In this document: positions 18,092 through 27,436 of the stretch, piece by piece
Position numbering within the stretch: position 1 is the first letter of the stretch
Layout: every line of letters begins with the position of its first letter
Origin: CAUZJF01 sp965248605
GTDB lineage: Bacteria > Chloroflexota > Dehalococcoidia > Lucifugimonadales > CAUZJF01
DNA length: 64,000 nucleotides
Assembly: GCA_965248605.1 (NCBI GenBank)
Contig: CBDFJV010000007.1
Span: 2,790,001-2,854,000, forward strand
Direction: 5' to 3'
Translations under genes and position numbers: made by a program
The notes under the pieces: generated by a model
Told to the model about the DNA's origin: nothing
The model's database searches: none
The model's input: the letters and a program-made list of their open reading frames with translations, nothing else

Positions 18092-18883
18092 CTAAAACCC
18101 CATGATCTTGTCGAGGCCCACGACAAGACCGGGGTTCGAGACGACATGCCGGATGGCCATTAAGACCCCCGGCATGAAGCTTTCGCGGCTGACGGAGTCG
18201 TGTCGGATGGTCAGGGTCTGGCCCAGGGCGCCGAAAACGAGCTCGTGATGTGCGACGCGGCCGGGCATTCGAGCGCTGTGGATGCTGACGCCGCCAGATA
18301 TACCGCCTCGGGTTCCAGAGACGGTCTCCTTTTCGGCTTGAGGCGCTTTGAAGTCGCGACCCTTGCCCTCGGCTGTTGCCTTGGCTATCGCGATCGCCGT
18401 GCCGGAAGGTGCGTCGGCTTTGCCTTCACTGTGACTCTCGATGAGATCGGCGTAGTCGAAGTAAGGTGCAGCTTGCTTCGCGAGATGCATCATGACAACC
18501 GCGCCTAACGCAAAGTTGGGTGCGATCATGATCCCGACCTGGTGCTCGTCGGCCAGTGTCTTGGCCTCTCGCAGGGTCGATTCAGAGCTGCCTGTCGAGC
18601 CGATAACCACGTTGACGTTCCGGGGTGCCGCCGTCTGGATAGCGGATAGAGCCCCGTCGGCTCCGGAGAAATCGACCACAACATCGGCGTCGCCGATCAC
18701 AGACTCTAAAGAGGTCGAGAGCGGCACGGCGCCTGAACCGTCAGGTAGCCCAATGGAATCCGCCGAGGCGTTCAGATCGACTCCTGCGACGGGGTGCAGG
18801 TCCTCTTCCGTTGAGGTCAGACTAAGGACTTGCTGTCCCATCTTGCCCAGCACGCCTTGGACGACTACGTTAATGGGTGACAC
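18092..18883 (-). CDS. dapB: 4-hydroxy-tetrahydrodipicolinate reductase
   Basis: Reduces the DapA product with NAD(P)H on the way to diaminopimelate. About 263 residues. Motifs: INVVVQGVLGKMGQQV (nucleotide-binding loop), VVVDFSGADG, VIGSTGSS, ESHSEGKADAPSGTA (catalytic His/Lys region with the family's PSGTA) and GGVSIHSARMPGRVAHHEL. I prefer the GTG at 18883 because GGAGGTG is six bases upstream of it and homologues begin near MSPI; an ATG at 18898 overlaps that ribosome site and an ATG at 18934 has none. Same strand as pnp, 120 bases downstream of it. Confidence 0.93.
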   Translation of the reverse strand: MSPINVVVQGVLGKMGQQVLSLTSTEEDLHPVAGVDLNASADSIGLPDGSGAVPLSTSLESVIGDADVVVDFSGADGALSAIQTAAPRNVNVVIGSTGSSESTLREAKTLADEHQVGIMIAPNFALGAVVMMHLAKQAAPYFDYADLIESHSEGKADAPSGTAIAIAKATAEGKGRDFKAPQAEKETVSGTRGGISGGVSIHSARMPGRVAHHELVFGALGQTLTIRHDSVSRESFMPGVLMAIRHVVSNPGLVVGLDKIMGF

Positions 18884-19002
18884 AGCCTGCACCTCCATTT
18901 GGGATAGAGACGATCCGCCCCGAATAGAATACATGGGCGAATCTCAGGATGCGACGTACGCCGGTGGAGCCGACGCAATTGGCTAGCCGCCTCGAGCGGT
19001 AC

Positions 19003-21306
19003 CTAGCGGGGTGGTGGGCCAGACCTGTGCCGAGGGGGACCTCCGCCGCCACCACGGGGCCCACCACGTCCTGGGCCGCCTCGTCCGCCGCCTTGAGGCC
19101 GGTCGCCTTGCCGGTACCCGCCCTGCTGGCCGCCTCCCGGTCTGCCGTTCCCCTGTCGGTAACCGCCCGGTCGACGGTCGCCGCCGGACTCGCCGGCCGG
19201 TCGGGAGCCGCCGCCCTCTGAGCCTTCGAGAAGTGCCCGGCGCGACAGCCGGATGCGGCCCGTCGGGTCGACGTCCTGGACCATTACGGTAATCTCTTCG
19301 CCCAGCTTCACCAGGCCTTCGACCGTGGGTACGTGCTCGTTGGAAAGCTCGCTGATGTGGACCATGCCGTCCTTGCCGGGCAGGATTTCGACGAAAGCGC
19401 CGAAGTCCATGATGCGCACTACCTTGCCCGTGTAGATCTCGCCTACTTTCGCTTCACGGGTCAGGTTCTCTATCATTGCGACGGCCTTCTTGGCGGCCTC
19501 TCCATCGGTTGCACCGATAGTGATGGTGCCGTCGTCCTCGACGTCCACTGTGGCCCCTGTTTCATCGACGATGCCCCGAATCGTCTTGCCGCCCGGGCCG
19601 ATGACCAGTCCAATCTTGTCGACTGGCACGCTTATGCGCGTCATCCTCGGTGCGTACTGGCTGACGTCGTCCCGAGGCGTACCAATCGTCTCATTCATCC
19701 GGTCGAGGAGGAACATTCGCCCTTCTTCGGCCTGCTTCAGAGCGGCCTCGATGATCTCGAAGCTCAGGCTTCTTATCTTAATATCGAGCTGAATGGCGGT
19801 GATGCCGTCCCTGGTGCCGGCGACCTTGAAGTCCATGTCCCCGGCGTGGTCTTCCATCCCTTGGATGTCGGTCAAGGTCGCGTAATTGCCGTTTTCTTCG
19901 GCGACAAGCCCGATCGATATCCCTGCAACCGGCTTCGAGATGGGCACGCCTGCGTCCATCAACGCGAGGGTCGCGGCGCAGACGCTGCCCATCGAGGTGC
20001 TTCCGTTTGAGCTGAGCGCTTCCGCGACGAGACGAATCGTGTACGGGAAATCCTCTACGTCCGGCAACACCGGCACGAGCGCGCGCTCGGCCAGGGCGCC
20101 GTGTCCGACCTCTCTTCTTCCCGGAGGCGTTATTCGCTTGGCCTCTCCGGTCGAGAACGGCGGGAAGTTGTAGTGCAGTATGAACCGCTTCGATTCCTGA
20201 GGGCTGAGCGTGTCCATCCGCTGGGCGTCGCTGACGGAGCCGAGGGTCGCTATTCCCAGGATCTGGGTCTCCCCTCGTGTGAAGAGACCGCTACCGTGGG
20301 TGCGTGGAAGGAGACCGACTTCGGATGTGATAGGACGTATCTCGGTCAGACTCCTGCCGTCGGGCCGTTCTCCACGGGAAATGATGGCTTCCCGGAATGT
20401 CTTCTTAGAGGAGGACTCGACTTGCGCCTTGAAAGCTGAACTTACGGCAGCCGGCGCATAGGTTTCGCCCAGCGACTCCACGACCTCTTTCTTCAACGAG
20501 GCGAGCTTATCCTCTACGTCGGGCTTCTCGCCCTGGGCGTCCAGGACGCTTGCCAGTTTATCGCCTACTGCCGACTCGACGGCGGCGACCAGATCGGTTG
20601 GCAGGCCTTCGATTTCGAATCCGGCTTTCGTCCGCCCGATCTCTCTGACCATGTCCTCTTGCAGCTCGATCAGCTCAAGATTGACGTCCTGAGCGAGTTG
20701 CAAGGCTTCCAGGACCATCGGCTCCGAGAGCTCATTCGCCCCCGCTTCGATCATCACGATTCCGTCGCGACTGCCCGAGACAACCAGTTCCAACTCGCTT
20801 TTTTCGAGCTGCTCGTAAGTCGGGTTTACCGCGTACTGACCGTCAACCCGTCCGATGCGAGTGGCGCCTATGGGGCCGTCGAAGGGAATGTCGGAGATCG
20901 ACAGCGCGGCAGATGTGCCGATCATGACGAGCATGTCGAGAGGGTTCTCGACGTCGGCGGACAACGGCGTAGCAATTACCTGGACTTCCTTCCGGAACCC
21001 ATCTGGGAAAAGCGGCCGTACCGAGCGGTCGGTGAGGCGGTCGGCCAGAACATGTTCCGTCGGAGGACGACCCTCCCTGCGGAAATAGTTGCGGGGAATC
21101 TTCCCCCGTGCGTAGAGCCGCTCCTCAAAATCGATAGTCAGAGGAAAGAAATCAATCCCTTCGCGCGGGTTATCCATCGTGGCCGTTACCAGCACGGCGC
21201 AGTCGCCGTACGTTACCAGGACCGAGCCGTTGGCTTGCTGGGCGAGAACACCCGTCTTTAGGACGAGCGTCCCAGAGCCAATGTCACGTTGGAAAGTGGA
21301 CAACAT
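19003..21306 (-). CDS. pnp: Polyribonucleotide nucleotidyltransferase (PNPase)
   Basis: Processive 3'-to-5' phosphorolytic exoribonuclease of RNA decay. 767 residues: first RNase PH-like domain (about 10-225), helical linker, second RNase PH-like domain (about 310-540, with TDIQGMEDHAGDMDFKVAGT near the active site), KH domain (ISVPVDKIGLVIGPGGKTIR, about 555-615) and S1 domain (GKVVRIMDFGAFVEILPGKD, about 620-690). The last about 70 residues are an unusual Gly/Arg/Gln-rich tail with RGG-like and GGYRQG repeats. ATG at 21306 behind AGGAGG with an 11-base spacer. Downstream of rpsO, as in many bacteria. Confidence 0.97.
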   Translation of the reverse strand: MLSTFQRDIGSGTLVLKTGVLAQQANGSVLVTYGDCAVLVTATMDNPREGIDFFPLTIDFEERLYARGKIPRNYFRREGRPPTEHVLADRLTDRSVRPLFPDGFRKEVQVIATPLSADVENPLDMLVMIGTSAALSISDIPFDGPIGATRIGRVDGQYAVNPTYEQLEKSELELVVSGSRDGIVMIEAGANELSEPMVLEALQLAQDVNLELIELQEDMVREIGRTKAGFEIEGLPTDLVAAVESAVGDKLASVLDAQGEKPDVEDKLASLKKEVVESLGETYAPAAVSSAFKAQVESSSKKTFREAIISRGERPDGRSLTEIRPITSEVGLLPRTHGSGLFTRGETQILGIATLGSVSDAQRMDTLSPQESKRFILHYNFPPFSTGEAKRITPPGRREVGHGALAERALVPVLPDVEDFPYTIRLVAEALSSNGSTSMGSVCAATLALMDAGVPISKPVAGISIGLVAEENGNYATLTDIQGMEDHAGDMDFKVAGTRDGITAIQLDIKIRSLSFEIIEAALKQAEEGRMFLLDRMNETIGTPRDDVSQYAPRMTRISVPVDKIGLVIGPGGKTIRGIVDETGATVDVEDDGTITIGATDGEAAKKAVAMIENLTREAKVGEIYTGKVVRIMDFGAFVEILPGKDGMVHISELSNEHVPTVEGLVKLGEEITVMVQDVDPTGRIRLSRRALLEGSEGGGSRPAGESGGDRRPGGYRQGNGRPGGGQQGGYRQGDRPQGGGRGGPGRGGPRGGGGGPPRHRSGPPPR

Positions 21307-21335
21307 AGAAAACGGTACCTCCTACGGGAAACAAA

Positions 21336-21360
21336 GAAAAAAAGCCCCGGCAATGCGGGA
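21336..21360 (-). terminator. Weak terminator/attenuator between rpsO and pnp
   Basis: On the minus strand CCCG-loop-CGGG directly after the rpsO stop is followed by seven T. The stem is only four to five pairs, so partial termination or an RNA-processing hairpin is more likely than full termination. Confidence 0.4.
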
Positions 21361-21361
21361 C

Positions 21362-21631
21362 TTATCTCCTTAGCCCAAGCCTTGCGATGAGAGACCTGTA
21401 ACGGGCCACGTCTTCCCCGTTGAGGTACTGAAGGAGACGGCGCCTACGGCCGACGAGTCTGAGAAGACCGCGTCGGGTGGCTTCGTCGTGCTTGTGGACT
21501 CTAAGGTGTTCTGTCAGGCCGTCTATTCGGGCGGTCATTATGGCCACCTGAACTTCGGTGGAGCCGGTATCTCCCTCGTGGGACTGATACTCCTCTGCGA
21601 TGGCTCCTTTCGCGGCTGCGTCCAAGCCCAT
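21362..21631 (-). CDS. rpsO: 30S ribosomal protein S15
   Basis: 89 residues, the standard length. Binds 16S rRNA helices 20-22 and nucleates the platform. It shows GDTGSTEVQVAIMTARIDGL and HLRVHKHDEATRRGLLRLVG followed by RRRLLQYL, the S15 signature. Start ATG at 21631 with GAGTAAGG upstream. First gene of rpsO-pnp; in other bacteria S15 represses its own mRNA, which cannot be judged here. Confidence 0.97.
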   Translation of the reverse strand: MGLDAAAKGAIAEEYQSHEGDTGSTEVQVAIMTARIDGLTEHLRVHKHDEATRRGLLRLVGRRRRLLQYLNGEDVARYRSLIARLGLRR

Positions 21632-22754
21632 ACCTTACTCTCTATCGCTCTCTCTTATTTGGCTGTCGATTGTAGCACACGTATCGTGAGTCCGGCAAAA
21701 GCAAGCCGGGTACTACGACGGTACGGCTATGCTTTGGAACATCGTCCCGTTAGTATGTATTCCGTGGCGCTCGAGCCGCCTTGGCCAGCAAGGCACCGAA
21801 TTCTCCGGAGCACCAACTGTGGATCTGAACCGAGCGAAGTCACCTTCATTCCTCGCCGGGCTTGGCGTCTTTGCGGCTTCGCTGGTTCTTTACCTCTCGA
21901 CAATTGCGCCGACCTTGAGCTGGGGCGTCGACGAAGTGGGCGTGGACGGCGGCGAGCTGCTGGCCGCCGCCAATACTCTGGGGGTGCCTCACCCGCCCGG
22001 CTATCCGACGTATACGCTCCTGCTCAAGACCTTCGCGACGATCGTGCCGATTGGTGAATTTGCCTTCAGGGGCAACCTGCTCTCGGCGTTGTTGATGTCT
22101 GCCGCGGCGTTCATCGTGTACGTGGCTGCGCTACGCCTGTGTCGCTCGCTGGGTCCAGAAGCGCCGCCGGTGCTGGCGGTGATCGGTGCCTCGCTGACCG
22201 GGACGGCCTTTGCCGCTTCCCACATACCATGGTCCCTTGCCGTCGTCACTGAGGTGTACGCGCTCAACGCTCTGTTCGCTAGCGCGCTGCTGTTAATCGC
22301 CGTCCGACTAGTACTGCCAGGACCGGGCGATAGCCGAGGACGGCGCTCCGAGGACCGAAGCCTGGCCGCGTTCGGGGTTCTTCTTGGGCTCGGTCTCGGC
22401 AATCACCTGACCCTCCTGGCTGTCGCGGTCCCGTTACTGTTTTGGACAGGTGCAAGCCTTGGGTGGCGGCGCTTGGCCTCGCTATGGCTGATCGGGCCGT
22501 TGCTTGTAGGGCTATCGGTATACCTGTACGTGCCGCTGAGCGCGGCGAGCAACCCTCCGATCAGCTGGGGTGGCGCCGATACCTTTCGAGGCGTTTTCTG
22601 GCTGCTGACCGCCCGCGCCTACGAGGACTACGTTTTCGGGGTCGCCCCGGGGGATATATATGATCGAGGCCTAGTCTGGGCTGAGCTCGTCTTCTCCCAG
22701 TTCAATGCATTGGGCCTTTTCATCGGGCTTCTGGCGGTAGGCCCCTTGCGTAAG

Positions 22755-24472
22755 CCCGAATCCACCGACGGACAGGGATGGACGACGTGAGGACAGCGGA
22801 AGGGGGTGAGGGAGTTACAGGCGTGATGATCCGGGCTCGAATTTGGGTAGACGGGAGGTTGGCGGGCGGTCTGCAGGCGCTTTTGGGGGCACCGATGGCG
22901 GCCTACAGTGGCTGTGGCGAGCCAGATGGCGGGATAGGACACGGCAAGAGGCGCTCGCGGACTGGGCTGGCGCGAGTTTGCGGGGACGTTGGGTTGGCTG
23001 GTGGGTCAGTGGCGGACGGGCTCCGTCAGGCTGGGAGTGGAATGGCTCGCAGTCGGGCCAGGGCGCGGCTGAACTGCTCCTCCCAGGGCCAGCGCCGGGG
23101 AAGCTGCAGGGTCAATCGGCGTGCCGAGCGGGTGATCCGTCCGGCCAAGGCAAAGACCCGTCGTCTGAGGGTCTTGGTGGTCACGATCTGCTGACCCAGG
23201 CCGATGCGGGCTGTCCAGCGGGCCAGGTTGTGCGCCATCACCTGTACCGCCAGCCAGGCGCCGTTGGCGGCGAAACGGCCCGAGGGGAGATGGTTCAGCC
23301 CCACGCCGTACTTGAGGTCGCGTATCGCATTCTCGATCTCGGCGTGACGGCGATGATCGGCCTCCAGTTCCAGCGTCTCCCCGTCCCGGTCGGTGATGAA
23401 GCCGTGATAGCTGTAGGTGGCGAAGAGAGCCAGTTGAGAACAGGGCGCCGGCTTCACCCGCCGGACGATGAGCCGTACCGGCGCGGCGTCCGCCTCGGCC
23501 TGGAACGGGGTGTAGGTGGTCTCGGCCACATCGGCGGCGCCGTCCATCCAGTAAGGAATCGGCGTCCAGGCATCTTCGGGTATCGCCTCGATGAGATTCC
23601 GCAGGCGGGCGCGCTGGCGGATGGCGATGGAGAAGCGGACATCCATCCGGCGGCAGACGGCGACCACGGCGTGGGTATAGAAGCCGCTGTCGGCCCGCAC
23701 CGTGAGTTGGCCCCTGGCTCCGCAGTAGCGCACCCGCCCCACCGTTTCACGCAGGAAGTGGGCAGCGCCGCGGGCGGTGTTAGCCCGGCCCTCGCGCAGG
23801 CGGGCCATCAGCACGTCGCCGGTGCCGGCGGCGACGGCCAGCAGCGGGTGATAGCCCCGCGCACCGGTGTAGCCGTGGTGGCGGGCGCCCTCCTTGGCCA
23901 GTCCGTAGGTCTCGCAGATCGTCGAATCAAGGTCGATGGTGAATGGTGCGTCGCCGGGTCCGGCACCGGCCTTCCAGACCCGGGCCAGCAACTCGCGGCT
24001 CACCCGGTCCAGTTGGCGGACATGGCCCCACCTGAAGCTGCGCAGGAAGGTGCCCAGGGTGGAGGGAGCCTTAGCCGTGAAACCGAGCACGCGGGCGGTC
24101 CCGCCGGCGCGCAGCACATCGGCGTCGTCGATGCAATCTCCGCCGGCTAGGGCGGAGGCCACCAGGGTCATCATCTTGTCGCCGGTGTTCGCCCGGCCCG
24201 GCGCGCCGCCGAGGTCGAGGTGCTTCCGGAGGAGTTGGGGCAGGCCAAGGCGCAGGGCGAGGGTGGCGGGAAGGATCAGCCCGGCATTGGCCACCAGGCG
24301 GTGGTCGTCGAAGGCGATTTGGATGCGGTCGGGGTGGTTACGTGGTAGCATCTATCGGGTGCTCCTTTTCTGGGACCGGTTTTCTGTTTCAAAACCATTA
24401 TCCCAGATTCAGAGGCGCACCCTTTTGTTTCTTCAGCAGGCCTCCTACACGCCGTCCTTCGGTGGATTAGGG
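22755..24472 (-). mobile_element. IS1380-family element, copy A
   Basis: 1718 bp. The left terminus starts CCCGAATCCACCG, the right terminus ends CGGTGGATTAGGG with one mismatch to the perfect inverted repeat. Flanked on the left by GTAAG, which recurs after copy B at 26599-26603, so A plus the adjacent sequence behaves as one insertion. It encodes one transposase on the minus strand. Confidence 0.88.
23026..24351 (-). CDS. IS1380-family transposase, copy A
   Basis: 441 residues, full length for the family. DDE-type catalytic core: FTIDLDSTICETYGLAKEG (first Asp), LTVRADSGFYTHAVV (second Asp), and the C-terminal region HRRHAEIENAIRDLKYGVG with the catalytic Glu. Catalyses cut-and-paste transposition of the element. 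It differs from copies B and C at many positions in the N-terminal two thirds (MLPRNHPDRIQIAF, HLPSGRF) but shares its C-terminal 80 residues with B. A large overlapping ORF on the plus strand is a GC-driven shadow. Confidence 0.92.
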   Translation of the reverse strand: MLPRNHPDRIQIAFDDHRLVANAGLILPATLALRLGLPQLLRKHLDLGGAPGRANTGDKMMTLVASALAGGDCIDDADVLRAGGTARVLGFTAKAPSTLGTFLRSFRWGHVRQLDRVSRELLARVWKAGAGPGDAPFTIDLDSTICETYGLAKEGARHHGYTGARGYHPLLAVAAGTGDVLMARLREGRANTARGAAHFLRETVGRVRYCGARGQLTVRADSGFYTHAVVAVCRRMDVRFSIAIRQRARLRNLIEAIPEDAWTPIPYWMDGAADVAETTYTPFQAEADAAPVRLIVRRVKPAPCSQLALFATYSYHGFITDRDGETLELEADHRRHAEIENAIRDLKYGVGLNHLPSGRFAANGAWLAVQVMAHNLARWTARIGLGQQIVTTKTLRRRVFALAGRITRSARRLTLQLPRRWPWEEQFSRALARLRAIPLPA

Positions 24473-24875
24473 CTTAGCCGTGAAACCGAGCACGCGGGCG
24501 GTCCCGCCGGCGCGCAGCACATCGGCGTCGTCGATGCAATCTCCGCCGGCTAGGGCGGAGGCCACCAGGGTCATCATCTTGTCGCCGGTGTTCGCCCGGC
24601 CCGGCGCGCCGCCGAGGTCGAGGTGCTTCCGGAGGAGTTGGGGCAGGCCAAGGCGCAGGGCGAGGGTGGCGGGAAGGATCAGCCCGGCATTGGCCACCAG
24701 GCGGTGGTCGTCGAAGGCGATTTGGATGCGGTCGGGGTGGTTACGTGGTAGCATCTATCGGGTGCTCCTTTTCTGGGACCGGTTTTCTGTTTCAAAACCA
24801 TTATCCCAGATTCAGAGGCGCACCCTTTTGTTTCTTCAGCAGGCCTCCTACACGCCGTCCTTCGGTGGATTAGGG
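24473..24875 (-). repeat. 403-bp tandem duplication of the copy A right end
   Basis: Bases 24473-24875 repeat 24070-24472 at an exact offset of 403. The unit contains the 5' end of the transposase gene (start ATG at 24754, about 90 codons ending at TAK) and the right terminus. Both units begin with CTTAGCCGTG, so one copy of the element end is followed immediately by internal element sequence. A five-base TTTAG separates it from copy B. Confidence 0.85.
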
Positions 24876-24880
24876 TTTAG

Positions 24881-26598
24881 CCCGAATCCACCGACGGACA
24901 GGGATGGACGACGTGAGGACAGCGGAAGGGGGTGAGGGAGTTACAGGCGTGATGATCCGGGCTCGAATTTGGGTAGACGGGAGGTTGGCGGGCGGTCTGC
25001 AGGCGCTTTTGGGGGCACCGATGGCGGCCTACAGTGGCTGTGGCGAGCCAGATGGCGGGATAGGACACGGCAAGAGGCGCTCGCGGACTGGGCTGGCGCG
25101 AGTTTGCGGGGACGTTGGGTTGGCTGGTGGGTCAGTGGCGGACGGGCTCCGTCAGGCTGGGAGTGGAATGGCTCGCAGTCGGGCCAGGGCGCGGCTGAAC
25201 TGCTCCTCCCAGGGCCAGCGCCGGGGAAGCTGCAGGGTCAATCGGCGTGCCGAGCGGGTGATCCGTCCGGCCAAGGCAAAGACCCGTCGTCTGAGGGTCT
25301 TGGTGGTCACGATCTGCTGACCCAGGCCGATGCGGGCTGTCCAGCGGGCCAGGTTGTGCGCCATCACCTGTACCGCCAGCCAGGCGCCGTTGGCGGCGAA
25401 GCGCGCCGACGGCATGTGGTTCAGCCCGACGCCGTACTTGAGGTCGCGTATGGCGTTCTCGACCTCGGCGTGGCGGCGATGATCGGCCTCCAGTTCCAGC
25501 GTCTCCCCATCGCGGTCGGTGATGAAGGCGTGATAGCTGTATCTGGCGAAGAGGGCGAGCTGGGAACCGGGCGTCGGCTTCACCCGCCGGACAATGAGCC
25601 GCACCGGCGCGGCGTCCGGCTTGGTCTGGAACGGGGTGTAAGTCGTCTCGGCGACATCGGCGGCGCCGTCCGTCCAGTAGGGAATGGGAGTCCAGTCCTC
25701 CTGTGGTATCGCCTCGATCAGGTCCCGCAGGCTGGCGCGCTGGCGGATGGTGATAGAGAAGCGGACATCCATTTCCCGGCAGGCGGCAACGACAGTGTGG
25801 GCGTAGAAGCCGCTGTCGGCCCGCACCGTGAGTTGTCCCCTGGCCCCGCCGTAGCGCACCCGCCCCACCGTCTCACGCAGGAAGTGGGCGGCGCCACGGG
25901 CGGTGTTGGCCCGGCCCTCGCGCAGCCGGGACATCAGCACCTCGCCGGTGCCGGCGGCAATGGCCAGCAGCGGGTGATAGCCGCGGGCGCCGGTATAGCC
26001 GTGGTGGCGCGCTCCCTCCTTGGCCAGTCCATAGGTCTCGCAGATGGTCGAGTCCAGGTCGATGGTCAGGGGCGAGTCGCCGGGTCCGGCCCCAGCGGCC
26101 CAGGCCCGGGCCAACAACTGGCGGCTCACGCGGTCGAGTTGACGGACATGCCCCCACCGGAAGCTGCGCAGGAAGGTCCCCAGGGTGGATGGCGCCTTGA
26201 CCACGCAGCCTAGAACACCGACCGTCCCACCAGCGCGCAGCGCATCGGCGTCGTCGATGCAGTCGCCGCCTGCCAGCGCGGAAGCGACCAGCGTCAGCAT
26301 CTTGTCCCCAGTGTTCGCCCGTCCCGGCGCTCCGCCGAGGTCAAGGTGATGGTCGACGAGTTCCCGCAGGCCCAGGTGCCGGGCTAGGGTGGCCGGCAGG
26401 AGCAGGCCGGCATTGGCCACCAGGCGATGGTCGTCAAAGACGATGCGGATACGGTCGGGTTTGTTCTGTGGCAGCATCTATTGGGTGCTCCTTGTTTCCG
26501 GGCGGGTTTCTGTTCCAAAATCATTATCCCAGATTCAGAGGAGCACCCGCTGGCTTCTTCAAGGGCTGTCCCCAAGGACGTCCTTCGGTGGATTCGGG
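24881..26598 (-). mobile_element. IS1380-family element, copy B (mosaic)
   Basis: 1718 bp, from CCCGAATCC to GGATTCGGG, followed by the GTAAG duplication at 26599-26603. Bases 24881-25400 match copy A (offset 2126) and 25372-26598 match copy C (offset 15577, no gaps), so it is a recombinant. Confidence 0.88.
25152..26477 (-). CDS. IS1380-family transposase, copy B
   Basis: 441 residues with the same catalytic layout as copy A (LTIDLDSTICETYGLAKEG, LTVRADSGFYAHTVV, HRRHAEVENAIRDLKYGVG). The N-terminal part is that of copy C, with one visible substitution (IPYWTDG against IPYWMDG), while the last about 80 residues (GLGQQIVTTKTLRRRVFALA) are those of copy A. All expected motifs are present, so the chimera may still be active. 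Confidence 0.92.
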   Translation of the reverse strand: MLPQNKPDRIRIVFDDHRLVANAGLLLPATLARHLGLRELVDHHLDLGGAPGRANTGDKMLTLVASALAGGDCIDDADALRAGGTVGVLGCVVKAPSTLGTFLRSFRWGHVRQLDRVSRQLLARAWAAGAGPGDSPLTIDLDSTICETYGLAKEGARHHGYTGARGYHPLLAIAAGTGEVLMSRLREGRANTARGAAHFLRETVGRVRYGGARGQLTVRADSGFYAHTVVAACREMDVRFSITIRQRASLRDLIEAIPQEDWTPIPYWTDGAADVAETTYTPFQTKPDAAPVRLIVRRVKPTPGSQLALFARYSYHAFITDRDGETLELEADHRRHAEVENAIRDLKYGVGLNHMPSARFAANGAWLAVQVMAHNLARWTARIGLGQQIVTTKTLRRRVFALAGRITRSARRLTLQLPRRWPWEEQFSRALARLRAIPLPA

Positions 26599-27436
26599 GT
26601 AAGGTTGAGCCCAAGTTTCTGGTCTCTTCGGCCGCCTCGATAGCGCTCATCAGCATCTACTCGATCACTTTCAACTCAGTCGACTTCCAGGTCCTGATGG
26701 TGCCCGCTCTTCTGCTCTTCTCGGTGTGGCTGGGGTTTGGCTTCTTCTGGATCGCGAGCACCTGGATCGTTGGGACGACCATCAGACAACGGGGACCGAC
26801 TAACGGTCATAGGCGACTGAGCGTGTCCTATCAGGGTCTGGCGCTCGGAGCGGTAGCGCTTCTCCTGGTTCCGGGTGTGTCCGTCGCCCTCAACCATGGG
26901 TCCAATAACCTGAGGAGCGACCGCGCGGCCTATGAAAGGGGCGCAGAGATCATTGGCTCCGTCCCCGACGGCTCCGTCGTGCTAAGCCTGCGTGAACGTG
27001 ACGTGTTCCCTTCCTGGTATATTCGTTATGTCGAGAAGCCCGACAGGGACGTCGCCGTCATCGCTGTCCGGTTGCTACAGTTCGACTGGTACCGCCGCGA
27101 TATTCAGAAGCTGTTCCCCGACCGTGTCCCCGAAATCGATTCGACAGACGTCTCGGCAGCGATGAGGAACATAGTCGAGCACAACAGTGGCAGATCGAAC
27201 GTTTACTTCACTTTCGCGAATCCATCGCTCACCAACGGCTATGAGTTAGAGGCGGCCGGAAGCGTGTGGGAAGCGAGATTGAAGTAGACCTTGACGCGGC
27301 CGGATTGCAGACCGCATCTCATTTGCGATGAACGAGTAGACGGAGCCGTTCCATCGAATCGTTGGCAACGGTTCCCCCGGTTTGTCGTTATCGATAAGTA
27401 GAAAGCTCTGCCGTGAGGCATCTACGGTATACTTGA

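Larger units (their letters stand above)
21819..27287 (+). pseudogene. DUF2723 membrane protein split by tandem IS1380 elements
   Basis: The 5' part (21819-22754) and 3' part (26604-27287) form one gene. It opens with a hydrophobic helix, then GELLAAANTLGVPHPPGYPT, the DUF2723 signature, followed by 7-8 further membrane segments; the 3' part has two or three more and a soluble C-terminal domain (RSDRAAYERGAEIIGSVPDG, LQFDWYRRDIQKLFPDR). The family resembles GT-C glycosyl/mannosyltransferases. The insertion 22755-26598 is bounded by GTAAG on both sides; removing it and one GTAAG joins GPLRK to VEPKF in frame, giving about 540 residues. GTG at 21819 is preferred (CCGGAG upstream); the frame is open from 21729. 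Confidence 0.88.

Noticed and set aside
22843..24150. 435-codon plus-strand ORF, and its equivalents at 24969-26213 and 40621-41790
   Set aside because: Antisense shadows of the IS1380 transposase genes. High GC keeps the opposite frame open; the minus-strand proteins have family motifs and the element's ends.
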